This document shows, one piece after another, positions 1-8,166 of a stretch of DNA of 39,108 nucleotides. The translations under genes and the position numbers were made by a program. Source of the DNA: Streptomyces sp. SID3343 (GTDB lineage Bacteria > Actinomycetota > Actinomycetes > Streptomycetales > Streptomycetaceae); NCBI RefSeq assembly GCF_009865215.1, contig NZ_WWJX01000182.1, positions 1 to 39,108 of the forward strand, read 5' to 3'. Below the pieces are notes generated by a model that was not told the origin of the DNA, ran no database searches, and saw only the letters and a list, made by a program, of their open reading frames with translations. Within the stretch, counting starts at the first letter, position 1. Each line of letters starts with the position of its first letter.

Positions 1-678
1 GACGGCGACGGCGGTACGGCGCCAACGGCGCCGGCGCAGCAGGTCGGACGGGCCCGCCCGGAGCGAGCAGGCGTCGAACCGGTCGGCGCGCAGCAGCACT
101 TCTACCGCGGGCCGGTTCTCCCCGGTGGGCTCGGCCGCCTGCTCGATCAGCGCGGCGGCTTCGCCGATCGCACCGGCCGCGTCCTCAACGCCGGCGGCGA
201 GCAGCAGGGCCTGCACGTCGGCGGGGTGTAGGTGGTCGAGGACGCGCAGTACGTAGGCCACGCGGGCCGGCACCGACAAACTACCGAGGGCCTGTTCGAG
301 GGCCAGTTCGTCCGTGCCGCCGGCCGGCGGGAACAGTTTGAGCCCCCACACCCGCGGCAGCACCGACCGGCGAAGGGCGAACCGGCGGCGCCGGTCGACA
401 CCGCGCACGATTCTTGCGCGCACGGCGTCGGCGTCGGCGATTTCGCCGACGCCGGTCATCCGTGTCACGTCGCGCAGTCGGCGCGGCAGGGCGCCTTGGA
501 CGAGGGCGTGTGCCGCGAGCACGCGGCGGTGTCGCTCCAGCGTCGGCGGGAGGATCAGGTAGGCCAGCCGAACCAGTTCGGGATAGCGCCCGACCACCAG
601 GGCCTCGGTACGGCGGACCGCGTCCCGGTCCCGTCGTCGGCGCCACGAGGTCGCGGTTTCGTCTTCAGTGTGTCGCAT
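1..678 (-). CDS. Sigma-70-like conserved actinobacterial protein (partial, C-terminus beyond window)
   Basis: A minus-strand frame is open from the ATG at 678 to the left edge (226 codons, no stop), so the C-terminus is missing. The start reads MRHTEDETATSWRRRRDRD. Residues of the type YPELVRLAYLILP near position 35 resemble sigma-70 region 2, and a stretch near residue 150 (LSVPARVAYVLRVLDHLHPADV) resembles the region-4 approach to a helix-turn-helix. I recognise the general type as a Streptomyces protein with sigma-factor-like sequence, often annotated hypothetical, but cannot name it. Codon use (high G/C at third positions) supports this frame over the competing frames. Whether it binds RNA polymerase is inference only. 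Confidence 0.6.
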   Translation of the reverse strand, partial: MRHTEDETATSWRRRRDRDAVRRTEALVVGRYPELVRLAYLILPPTLERHRRVLAAHALVQGALPRRLRDVTRMTGVGEIADADAVRARIVRGVDRRRRFALRRSVLPRVWGLKLFPPAGGTDELALEQALGSLSVPARVAYVLRVLDHLHPADVQALLLAAGVEDAAGAIGEAAALIEQAAEPTGENRPAVEVLLRADRFDACSLRAGPSDLLRRRRWRRTAVAV

Positions 679-913
679 GTGTTGGCCCCCTTCGTCGCGC
701 CTTGATCAGGGCTCGCGAATCGGTGCGAGGCCGCGCGCACGATGGCCAACGAGCGTCACTCGCAAGGGTCACACCCAGTACGAACATCTCTTTTAGTGTC
801 GCCTTTTGCTCACCCGTGCCGCGGTTTCGGTAAGCAAAGCGCCGGATCGACAACCATCCGAGCCGATGAACGAAGGTCGGCCCACCACGAGGACAACCAA
901 ACGGACAACCTGA

Positions 914-1009
914 CCCAACGAAAGATCGGCCCAACGAAAGATCAGCCCAGCGGAAGATCGGCCCAACGAGCGGTCGGCCCGACAAAAAACCAGCCCGACG
1001 AAAGGTCAC
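914..1009. repeat. Six tandem 16-bp units in a 376-bp intergenic gap
   Basis: Six consecutive units of exactly 16 bp start at 914, 930, 946, 962, 978 and 994. The unit is close to CCCAACGAAAGATCGG; the first three differ at one to three positions and the later ones drift further. A weaker copy appears near 864-879. The rest of the gap (679-1054) shows no convincing gene. The minus-strand reading looks faintly like a pentapeptide-repeat protein, but the 16-bp period changes frame in each unit, so that is an artefact. Confidence 0.85.
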
Positions 1010-1054
1010 CGCCAATCGCACGGCCGGTGCAACGAAAGCCCGACCACCCACCTA

Positions 1055-1717
1055 TCAAGCGGACCCGGCGAAGCCCGACTCGTACGCCGCGATGACCGCC
1101 TGGGTGCGATCGCGCGCCCGCAGCTTGCCGAGCACCGCGCTCACGTGACTCTTGACCGTTTCCGTTCCCAGGAACAGCTCGCCGGCGATCTCGGCGTTGT
1201 TCAGGCCGCGGGCCATCAGCCGCAGCACGTCGGCTTCCCGGTCGGTCAGTCGCGCCTTCGCCACGGCATTGCCGCGTGTATCCGGTTTCGCGAAGGTCGC
1301 CGCCATCGCCCGAAGCTTGGCCGGGAACACCAACGAATCGCCGGTGGCCAACGCCCGGACCGCGCCGGTGATCTCGGCCGGTCGAGCGCGCTTGAGCAGG
1401 AAACCGTGGGCGCCGACCTTGAGCGCCTCGTAGACGTACTCGTCGTTCTCGAAGGTCGTGATGATCATGATCTTGGGCGGCTCGGCGAGGTGCGCCAACA
1501 GGTCGCGGGTGGCCTGGATCCCGTCGACGCGCGGCATCCGCACATCCATCGCGACCACGTCGGGCCGCAGCGAGCGCACGAGCGACAGCACACCGGCGCC
1601 GTCGTCGGCCTCGCCGACGACCTCCATGTCGGGTTGGGCGTCCATGATCGCCCGCAGTCCGGCGCGGACCAGTTCGTCGTCGTCGACCAGCACGATCCTG
1701 ATGTTCACGACGCCCAC
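1055..1717 (-). CDS. NarL/FixJ-family response regulator
   Basis: A 220-residue response regulator. The receiver domain (about 1-125) has the acidic triplet near residues 12-14, the phospho-acceptor Asp at about residue 58 in VAMDVRMP, and a Lys in the GFLLKRA segment. A LuxR-type helix-turn-helix follows at about 150-215 (LTDREADVLRLMARGLNNAEIA). The start at 1717 overlaps the end of the upstream kinase gene by 13 bp, so the two are co-transcribed and probably translationally coupled. A GTG three codons in is an alternative start. It presumably controls the divergent ABC exporter; this is inferred from position only. Confidence 0.93.
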   Translation of the reverse strand: MGVVNIRIVLVDDDELVRAGLRAIMDAQPDMEVVGEADDGAGVLSLVRSLRPDVVAMDVRMPRVDGIQATRDLLAHLAEPPKIMIITTFENDEYVYEALKVGAHGFLLKRARPAEITGAVRALATGDSLVFPAKLRAMAATFAKPDTRGNAVAKARLTDREADVLRLMARGLNNAEIAGELFLGTETVKSHVSAVLGKLRARDRTQAVIAAYESGFAGSA

Positions 1718-2928
1718 CGTAGAGGCAGGCGTACGCGTACTCGCCAGTAGCCGTCGTGCGGTCCGGCGGTGGCCTCGCCGCCGAGCAGTGCCGCGCGCTC
1801 GCGTATGCCCCGCAGGCCGCTCCCGCCGCCGGTACGCCGTGGCAACTCGCTCGACTCGCCGATCCCGTTGCGCACGGTCAACTCGACGCTTTCGGTGTCG
1901 ACCGAGACCGAAACCTCGACCAGCACCGGGCCGGCGTGGCGCAGCACGTTGGTGAGCGACTCCTGCACGATCCGGTAGCCCTCGCGCGATATCACCGGCG
2001 GCACCGTTTCGAGCGTGCCCAGCATGCTCAACTCCACTCGCGCGCCGGCTGCGCGGGTGCTGTCGACGAGCGACTGCATCTCGGCGAGTCCCGGGCGCGG
2101 CGCGGCGGGTTCGGGTGACTCTCGCAGCAACAACAGCATCCGCTCCAGGTCTTCCAGGGCGCGGCGGCCGGTCTCCTCGATCGCCCCCAATGCCTTGTCT
2201 GCGAACACGGGGTCGGTGTCGAGCAGTTGCCGCGCGGCGCCTGCCTGCAGAACCGTCACCGAGAGCGCGTGCCCGATCGAGTCGTGCAACTCACGGGCCA
2301 AGCGGTTGTGTTCGAGCAGTTGCTCGGTCCGACGCTCCAGCAACACGAGCCGCTCGCTCTGGGACGGGCCGAGCAGTCGGGTGCTCAACGTGGTGAGCAA
2401 GGCGCCCGCGGCAGCCAGGTAGTACACCGACAGCACGAAGAAGATCACGCCCAGCGGAACGAACCACCAGTGCTCCGCGCCGCCTCCGAATGTGAGCCCG
2501 TTGACGGACAGGCCGTGCTGCGTAGCCGGCGCCAACAGCATCGTGATCGCCATCACCGCGCCGTAGGCGGCGGGGGCCAGACCGAGCCAACCGCACTCCA
2601 CCCGCAGCACGAGCCACAGCGCGGTCCGCCGGCGGTCGGGCCATGTGCGCGAGCGTGTGATGGCGATGTCGCTCTCGTCGCCGGGCCGCAAGAGAAGCCG
2701 GGCCTGGAACCCTTCGAAGCGCCGCGCCTCGGCGACGAGCCCGAACGCCGTCAACATCGGCACCGGTGTGACGAGCAGCCACACCGCGTATCCGAGCGAG
2801 TTCTCGCCGCCTTCGAGCCCCGGATGGACCATGGCGACCGCAACGCCCAGGAGCAGGCCCGTGAACTGGTGGAACGCGCGGGTGTAGGTGGTGGGCGCGA
2901 CAAGGGGCCGCACGAGGCGGGTCGGCAT
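1705..2928 (-). CDS. Two-component sensor histidine kinase (HisKA_3 type)
   Basis: A 407-residue membrane kinase when started at the ATG at 2928. The N-terminal half holds several hydrophobic segments (about 20-35, 45-65, 115-135, 155-180), followed by the dimerisation/phosphotransfer box RELHDSIGH with the phospho-accepting His near 215. The C-terminus has an HATPase_c domain with an N-box (ESLTNVLRHA) and a G-box (GSGLRGIRERAALLGG). No periplasmic sensor domain is evident, so the signal is probably sensed in or at the membrane, as in many actinobacterial kinases next to ABC exporters. The frame stays open upstream and in-frame GTG codons just before 2928 could be the true start; the ribosome-binding site is not decisive. 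It pairs with the response regulator downstream. Confidence 0.9.
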   Translation of the reverse strand: MPTRLVRPLVAPTTYTRAFHQFTGLLLGVAVAMVHPGLEGGENSLGYAVWLLVTPVPMLTAFGLVAEARRFEGFQARLLLRPGDESDIAITRSRTWPDRRRTALWLVLRVECGWLGLAPAAYGAVMAITMLLAPATQHGLSVNGLTFGGGAEHWWFVPLGVIFFVLSVYYLAAAGALLTTLSTRLLGPSQSERLVLLERRTEQLLEHNRLARELHDSIGHALSVTVLQAGAARQLLDTDPVFADKALGAIEETGRRALEDLERMLLLLRESPEPAAPRPGLAEMQSLVDSTRAAGARVELSMLGTLETVPPVISREGYRIVQESLTNVLRHAGPVLVEVSVSVDTESVELTVRNGIGESSELPRRTGGGSGLRGIRERAALLGGEATAGPHDGYWRVRVRLPLRWAS

Positions 2929-2988
2929 GGTGCGACGTGGCACGGACTGGAACACATCGCCATCATCTCGAGTCCCCTCCCGCCGAAC

Positions 2989-3006
2989 CTCCCCCACCCG
3001 GGGGAG
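2989..3006. promoter_or_regulatory. GC-rich inverted repeat in divergent kinase/ABC promoter region
   Basis: CTCCCCC and GGGGGAG form a perfect 7-bp inverted repeat around a 4-base centre. A further GGGGG run lies at about 3022-3026. The site is in the 204-bp region between the divergent kinase and ABC genes, a natural place for a response-regulator site, but no binding consensus is known to me. Confidence 0.35.
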
Positions 3007-3093
3007 ACCGTCCCCACGGTTGGGGGATCCGACGAGGCCCTCCGAGATCGCAATCTTGAGGCACCGCAAAAGCAGCCGACCGCAGCACCCACG

Positions 3094-3118
3094 CCACACC
3101 CACACCCACACCCACACC
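3094..3118 (+). repeat. CCACAC hexanucleotide tract just upstream of ABC gene
   Basis: Four perfect CCACAC units plus one base end about 15 bp before the ABC ATPase start codon and directly before its ribosome-binding site. Perfect hexanucleotide tracts can change length by slippage. Confidence 0.8.
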
Positions 3119-3132
3119 AGGGAGCGAAGCAC

Positions 3133-3858
3133 ATGATCCGGATCCGTAATCTGACCAAGCGCTATGGCGACGTGCTCGCCGTAGACGACCTGTCCTTCGA
3201 GGTCGCTTCCGGCACGGTGACCGGCTTCCTCGGCCCCAACGGCTCCGGCAAGTCGACCACGATGCGGATGGCGCTCGGCCTGGACCGGCCCACGTCCGGC
3301 GAGGTCACGATCGACGGCCGCGGATATACCGAGCTGCGCGACCCGCTGCGACACGTGGGGGCGCTGCTCGACGCCGGCGCCGTGCACAAGCGGCGCCGGG
3401 GGCACGACCACCTGCTCTACCTCGCGCAGTCCAATCGCATACCGGAATCCCGGGTGGACGAGGTGCTGGCCGAGGTAGGCATGACCGAAGCGGCCCGGCG
3501 CCGCGCCGGCAGCTATTCGCTGGGCATGAGCCAGCGCTTGGGCATCGCAGCCGCGCTGCTCGGCGATCCCGGCGTGTTGATCTTCGACGAGCCGGTCAAC
3601 GGCCTGGACCCCGAGGGCATCCGGTGGATTCGCGACCTGATCCGCTCGCTCGCCGCCGAGGGGCGCACGGTGTTCGTGTCGAGCCACTTGATGAGCGAGA
3701 TGGCGCTGACCGCCGATCACCTCGTGGTCATCGCCGGCGGCCGGTTGCTCGCCGACACTTCGTTGTCCGACTTCGTCGGCGACGGCGAGTCCTTGGAAGA
3801 CGTCTATCTCCGGCTGACCGCCGGTCGTGAGCAGTTCGTGGGAGGTGGCCGGTCGTGA
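3133..3858 (+). CDS. ABC transporter ATP-binding protein (drug/lantibiotic-export type)
   Basis: A 241-residue nucleotide-binding domain. It has Walker A (GPNGSGKST, residues 34-42), an ABC signature variant SLGMSQR (about 128-134), Walker B with catalytic Glu (LIFDEP, about 149-154) and a switch His in VSSHLMSE (about 182). The short C-terminus and the ALGLDRPTSG segment are typical of BcrA/DrrA-like exporters. The ATG at 3133 is chosen because the conserved N-terminus (MIRIRNLTKRYG) begins there and GGAG lies about 10 bases upstream. Its stop overlaps the GTG of the permease by 4 bp. Substrate unknown; self-protection or antibiotic efflux is a family-level guess. Confidence 0.93.
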   Translation: MIRIRNLTKRYGDVLAVDDLSFEVASGTVTGFLGPNGSGKSTTMRMALGLDRPTSGEVTIDGRGYTELRDPLRHVGALLDAGAVHKRRRGHDHLLYLAQSNRIPESRVDEVLAEVGMTEAARRRAGSYSLGMSQRLGIAAALLGDPGVLIFDEPVNGLDPEGIRWIRDLIRSLAAEGRTVFVSSHLMSEMALTADHLVVIAGGRLLADTSLSDFVGDGESLEDVYLRLTAGREQFVGGGRS

Positions 3859-4649
3859 GCACGGTGACAACGGTCGAGACGGCGAAGATACAACCGATCT
3901 TTCGCGCCGCGGCGCGCGCGGAGTGGACCAAGATCCGCTCGGTGCCCTCGACCAGATGGCTGCCCTGGGCGACGGTGGTGCTGATCGCCGGGGTCAGCGC
4001 GCTGGTTTGCGCCTTCGTCGCGAAGGGCCAACGAAGGGAAGACGGCGCGGAGTACGACGCCTTCACGCTCGTGCACTACGGCGTGAACTTCGGGCAGATG
4101 GCGCTGGTGGCCTTCGCGGTCCTCGCGGTGGCCGGCGAATACGGCAGCGGCACCATCCGCTCGTCACTCGCCGCGGTGCCCGACCGCCGCGTGTTCGCCG
4201 CCGCGAAGTTGACGGTGATCACCGCGATCGGATCGGTCACGGGCATCGTGTCGAGCCTGTCCTGCACCCTGCTCGCCCGCCTGGTCATGCCCGCCGGCGA
4301 CATCGCGCTGGGTTCTTCGGACACCTGGCGCACGGCATTCGGGCATGCCGCGTATCTCACGCTGTTGACCGTTCTGTGCGCGGGGGCCGCGTTCCTCTTG
4401 CGCACCCCGATGGCCTCGATGGGCCTGCTGATGCCGCTGCTCTTCCTGGGCACCGCCGCGCTCACGGCCATACCCGGCGTGCGCGAGGTGGGCCGATTCC
4501 TGCCCGACAAGGCCGGCCAGCGCATCATGCGTCTGCGCGATTTCAACGCGCACGAAGTCGACCCGTGGATCGGCATCGGCGTCATGGCCCTGTGGGCGGT
4601 CGCGGCTGTCGTCGCCACGATGACCGTGATCCGCAGGCGTGACGCATGA
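3855..4649 (+). CDS. ABC transporter permease (ABC-2 type)
   Basis: A 264-residue integral membrane protein whose GTG start overlaps the ATPase stop (GTGA), giving tight translational coupling. It has a hydrophilic N-terminus containing RAEWTKIRSVPSTRW, a motif common in actinobacterial ABC-2 permeases paired with BcrA-type ATPases, followed by about six hydrophobic segments and a short basic tail (VIRRRDA). With the upstream ATPase it forms a two-gene exporter; the divergent kinase/regulator pair is the likely control. Confidence 0.88.
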   Translation: MSTVTTVETAKIQPIFRAAARAEWTKIRSVPSTRWLPWATVVLIAGVSALVCAFVAKGQRREDGAEYDAFTLVHYGVNFGQMALVAFAVLAVAGEYGSGTIRSSLAAVPDRRVFAAAKLTVITAIGSVTGIVSSLSCTLLARLVMPAGDIALGSSDTWRTAFGHAAYLTLLTVLCAGAAFLLRTPMASMGLLMPLLFLGTAALTAIPGVREVGRFLPDKAGQRIMRLRDFNAHEVDPWIGIGVMALWAVAAVVATMTVIRRRDA

Positions 4650-4743
4650 TCACGCGGTGCCCGTCCACCGGAAGGCATCCCTACGCCAAAACACAACCAG
4701 CGCACCGTGCCGGCCCCCGCGCCACGCCATCACCACGACCCAC

Positions 4744-4875
4744 GAATCACGGCAGCGCCCCATCACCGCGCCCCGCTGATCATCGCACCGCACAGGCACC
4801 GCACCCCGGTGATCGCCGCACCACACAACCACCCCAACGCACTGATCACCGCACCGTACGTTCACCGCCCCCGCA
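4744..4875 (+). repeat. 33-bp tandem repeat before ftsW-like gene, in frame with it
   Basis: Four degenerate units of 33 bp share a core TGATCxxCGCACC starting near 4744, 4777, 4810 and 4843. The period is a multiple of three, and the repeat is in frame with the downstream FtsW-like gene, open from a GTG at 4707. Read in that frame it would give four 11-residue units such as TPVIAAPHNHP and NALITAPYVHR. It may be an N-terminal His/Pro-rich extension or non-coding repeat DNA. No good ribosome-binding site precedes 4707. Confidence 0.7.
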
Positions 4876-4949
4876 CCACCACCACCGCAGCACCACCGCA
4901 ACAGCAACAGTTCGATTACCCACGGTCACTTCCGGGCATTCCAGAGCGC

Positions 4950-6332
4950 ATGTCCAGATGGCGGCGAAGCGACGTGGCGGCGGGGGCAGGGGCACCCCTG
5001 TCGCCCACGCGACGCAACACCGAGTTCCTGCTTCTCGTGTTCGCGGTCCTGGTCCCGGTGTTCGCCTACGCGAACGTCGGCCTCGCCAGGGACGACACGG
5101 TCCCTCCCGACACCGCCAAGTACGGCTTGGGGCTCGGGTTCCTGGTTTTGGTCGCGCATCTGCTCGTGCGCCGCTACGCGCCTTACGCGGATCCGGTCCT
5201 GCTCCCAATCGGTGCGCTGCTCAACGGTCTCGGGCTGGTCCTGATCTACCGGCTCGACCTGGAGACGCCGCACACCCAGGCGGCGCCCGCGCAGTTGATG
5301 TGGTCGGCCATCGGGGTGATCCTGTTCGCGGTCGTGATGATCGCCGTGCCCGATCACCGCACCCTCGGCAAGTACGCCTATCTCTCGGCAGCCGTGGCGC
5401 TCTTCCTGATGATTCTCCCGGCCTTCTTCCCCGCCATCAACGGCGCGAAGGTGTGGATCCGACTCGGCCGGTTCTCGTTGCAGCCCGGCGAGTTCGCCAA
5501 GATCGTCCTGTGCGTGTTCTTCGCGTCCTACCTCGCGACCAAGCGCGAGACGCTGATGACCATCGGCCGTCGGTTCTGGGGAGTCAACCTTCCCCGTGGG
5601 CGCGATCTGGGCCCGGTCGTCGCGGTGTGGCTCGTCTCCGTCGGCATCCTGGTCCTCGAACGCGATCTGGGCACCTCCCTCCTCTACTTCGGCGCCTTCA
5701 TCGTCATGCTCTACGTCGCGACGGCCCGGATCGGTTGGATTCTGGTGGGCCTGCTCCTGATCGCACTCGGCGCGTTCGTGGTCGGCTCGGTGGAGCCGCA
5801 CGTGCACAGCAGGGTGCAGAACTGGCTCGACCCGTTCGCGAGCATCCACGCGGGGCTCGGCCCGGGACAGCTGGCGCAATCGCTGTTCTGTTTCGCGGCG
5901 GGCGGACTGCTCGGCGCGGGCCTGGGGCTTGGGCACTCGATCCTGGTGGGCTTTGCCGCCAAGAGCGACTTCATCCTGGCCACCGTCGGCGAGGAACTCG
6001 GGCTGACCGGGATCGCCGCGCTGCTCGTGCTTTACGCCCTCCTGGTCGCCCGCGGCTTTCGGGCCGGCCTCCAAGCACCCGACGCCTTCGGCTCGTTGCT
6101 CGCCTACGGCCTGTCGGCGGTGCTCGCGATCCAGGTGTTCGTGGTCGCGGGTGGGGTGACCGCGCTGATCCCGCTCACCGGCATGACGATGCCGTTCCTC
6201 GCCCAGGGCGGATCGTCGGTGGTCACCAACTGGGCGCTGATCGCACTGCTGATGAAGATCAGCGATCGCGGACGTCGTCCACCCGCGCCGGTGGACGAGC
6301 CCGCGTACCTGCCCGAAGCGGTGCACGCGTGA
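4950..6332 (+). CDS. RodA/FtsW/SpoVE-family lipid II polymerase (SEDS glycosyltransferase)
   Basis: A 460-residue polytopic membrane protein from the ATG at 4950, with about 11-12 hydrophobic segments. The conserved family start (SPTRRNTEFLLLVFAVLVPVFAYANVGLA) and RLGRFSLQPGEFAKI, LVLERDLGTSLLYFG and the C-terminal GMTMPFLAQGGSSVVTNW are visible. SEDS proteins polymerise lipid II and work with a partner class B PBP, which is the next gene (4-bp GTGA overlap). In Streptomyces a very similar protein sits in a conserved PP2C-FtsW/RodA-PbpA-Ser/Thr-kinase cluster; here the pair stands without phosphatase, FHA or kinase genes in view. The start is uncertain: the frame continues up to a GTG at 4707 through the 33-bp repeat. 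Confidence 0.92.
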   Translation: MSRWRRSDVAAGAGAPLSPTRRNTEFLLLVFAVLVPVFAYANVGLARDDTVPPDTAKYGLGLGFLVLVAHLLVRRYAPYADPVLLPIGALLNGLGLVLIYRLDLETPHTQAAPAQLMWSAIGVILFAVVMIAVPDHRTLGKYAYLSAAVALFLMILPAFFPAINGAKVWIRLGRFSLQPGEFAKIVLCVFFASYLATKRETLMTIGRRFWGVNLPRGRDLGPVVAVWLVSVGILVLERDLGTSLLYFGAFIVMLYVATARIGWILVGLLLIALGAFVVGSVEPHVHSRVQNWLDPFASIHAGLGPGQLAQSLFCFAAGGLLGAGLGLGHSILVGFAAKSDFILATVGEELGLTGIAALLVLYALLVARGFRAGLQAPDAFGSLLAYGLSAVLAIQVFVVAGGVTALIPLTGMTMPFLAQGGSSVVTNWALIALLMKISDRGRRPPAPVDEPAYLPEAVHA

Positions 6333-7792
6333 ACATCACCGCCCGGCGCGCCGCCGGCTTCTGCCTCCTGCTGATGCTCGCGCTGCTCGGCAACGCGACG
6401 TGGGTCCAGGCGTACAAGGCGGACACCTACGACCACATGCAGGGCAACCGCCGCCCCCAGATCGTGCGTTACCAGGAGCCGCGTGGCGACATCCTGGTCG
6501 CCGACCAGTCGATCACCGGCTCCACACGGACCACGTCCGACCTCGCCTACGGCCGCTCCTACACCGACGGCCCCCTCTACGCCCCGGTCACCGGCTACGC
6601 CTCGCAGCTGTACGGAAGCTCCCTGATCGAGGGTGTCGAGGACGACCTGCTCGCCGGCACCGATCCACTGCTCGGCGCGTGGCCGGTCCTCACCGCGATC
6701 ACCCGCAAGCGCAACCCCGGGGGCCATGTGGCGACCACGATCCGGCCCGCCGCGCAGCGGGCCGCCTTCGCGGGCCTCGCGAACACCGGCAACAAGGGTG
6801 CGGTCGCCGCGATCGACCCCACCACCGGCGCGATCCTGGCCCTGGTCAGCACACCGTCCTACGACCCGGGCAGGTTGGCCGGCGCCGGCAAGGCGACGCA
6901 GCGGTCGTGGGCGGCGCTCGACGGCGACCCGGATCGGCCGATGCTCAACCGCGCGCTGCGTGAGACGTATCCCCCGGGCTCGACCTTCAAGGTCGTCACC
7001 GCGGCGGCGGCCCTGGCCTCGGGCACGGTCGACGGCGCGGACACGCCGACCGCATCGCCCGACCCGTACCCACTGCCCGAAACCCACACCCAGTTGGGCA
7101 ACGAGGCTTCGGGATGTCGCGACGCGACGCTTCGCTACGCGCTCACCGTGTCGTGCAACACCGTCTTCGCCAAGCTCGGGGTCGACATGGGCGCCGACGT
7201 GATGCGCCGTCAGGCGAAGGCGTTCGGCTTCGACGACACCAAACTGCGGATCCCGGTCGCGGTCGCGGAGAGCCCGTTCCCCAAACAGCCCGACCGCCCG
7301 CAGACCGCGCTGTCCTCGATCGGCCAGTTCGACACCCGGGCCACCCCACTCCAGATGGCGATGGTCGCGGCCGGCGTGGCCAACGACGGCGAGGTGATGA
7401 AGCCGTATCTGGTCGACCGACTCACCCGCAGCGACGGAAGTACCGTCCAGCGCACCGAGCGCCGAACCCTGACCCGCGCCGTCACCGCGCCGATCGCGCG
7501 CCAACTTCAACAGATGATGCAGGCCGTGGTCACCGAGGGCACCGGCGGCAACGCCAAAATCGACGGCGTAGTCGTCGGCGGCAAGACCGGTACCGCCCAA
7601 CACGGCGAGAACAACCGCGCCGTGCCGTACGCGTGGTTCATCGCCTACGCCAAGCCGACTCCCGACGCCAAGCCCGCCGTGGCGGTCGCCGTCGTGGTCG
7701 AGGACGGCGCGGCCCTCCGCACCGACATCACCGGCGGCGGCCTCGCCGCCCCCATCGCCAAAGCGGTGATGGCGGCCGTACTCGCCAGATAA
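6329..7792 (+). CDS. pbpA: Penicillin-binding protein, class B transpeptidase (PbpA-like)
   Basis: A 487-residue peptidoglycan transpeptidase beginning with GTG at 6329, overlapping the FtsW-like stop. An uncleaved N-terminal membrane anchor (about residues 9-27) is followed by a short dimerisation domain (EPRGDILVAD) and a transpeptidase domain. The active-site motifs are SxxK at Ser218-Lys221 (PGSTFK), SxN at Ser275-Asn277 (SCN) and KTG at Lys419-Gly421 (GGKTGTAQ). It crosslinks the glycan strands made by its SEDS partner outside the membrane. Length and motif spacing match actinobacterial PbpA. It is probably a second copy to that of the usual PP2C/kinase locus, since those neighbours are missing here. 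Confidence 0.93.
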   Translation: MNITARRAAGFCLLLMLALLGNATWVQAYKADTYDHMQGNRRPQIVRYQEPRGDILVADQSITGSTRTTSDLAYGRSYTDGPLYAPVTGYASQLYGSSLIEGVEDDLLAGTDPLLGAWPVLTAITRKRNPGGHVATTIRPAAQRAAFAGLANTGNKGAVAAIDPTTGAILALVSTPSYDPGRLAGAGKATQRSWAALDGDPDRPMLNRALRETYPPGSTFKVVTAAAALASGTVDGADTPTASPDPYPLPETHTQLGNEASGCRDATLRYALTVSCNTVFAKLGVDMGADVMRRQAKAFGFDDTKLRIPVAVAESPFPKQPDRPQTALSSIGQFDTRATPLQMAMVAAGVANDGEVMKPYLVDRLTRSDGSTVQRTERRTLTRAVTAPIARQLQQMMQAVVTEGTGGNAKIDGVVVGGKTGTAQHGENNRAVPYAWFIAYAKPTPDAKPAVAVAVVVEDGAALRTDITGGGLAAPIAKAVMAAVLAR

Positions 7793-7884
7793 CCACACCG
7801 ATCCACCCAAGCCCAGCACGCCCCGCCGGCACCTACGGCACCTACCGACATCTGGCCACCCACCGGCACCCGCCGGCACTTCAG

Positions 7885-7956
7885 CACCTACGAGCACCTC
7901 ACCACCCGCGAGCACTTCACCACCTACGAGCACCTCACCACCCGCGAGCACCCATC
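7885..7956. repeat. Four tandem 18-bp units (36-bp double units) between convergent genes
   Basis: Four 18-bp units alternate between CACCTACGAGCACCTCAC and CACCCGCGAGCACTTCAC, giving a near-perfect 36-bp period (first copy at 7885, second at 7921). They lie in the 374-bp gap 7793-8166 between the convergent pbpA and tetR-type genes. The rest of the gap is C-rich, with scattered CCGGCACC and ATCGACRC words, and holds no convincing ORF or hairpin terminator. Confidence 0.85.
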
Positions 7957-8166
7957 GACAGCTGTCCGCACCCGCTCGACACCCGATCGACACTCATCGA
8001 TGCCGTCACCACCCTCACCACCGGTGACCACGCATCGACACCTGCCGGCACCCGACCAACCCCGGGCACCCGTCGACGCCCTCCACACTTCACCCCCCAC
8101 GAGCACCCACCGGCACCCATCGACGCGCATCGACGCGCACCCGGGCGGCCACCCCACCAACCCCCG

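Noticed and set aside
665..1051. Minus-strand ORF resembling a pentapeptide-repeat protein
   Set aside because: It is produced by the 16-bp tandem repeat read in shifting frames; no consistent five-residue period and no ribosome site.
2227..3132. Long plus-strand open frame upstream of the ABC ATPase
   Set aside because: It lies opposite the sensor kinase gene and has no recognisable protein sequence; the family N-terminus of the ATPase begins at 3133.
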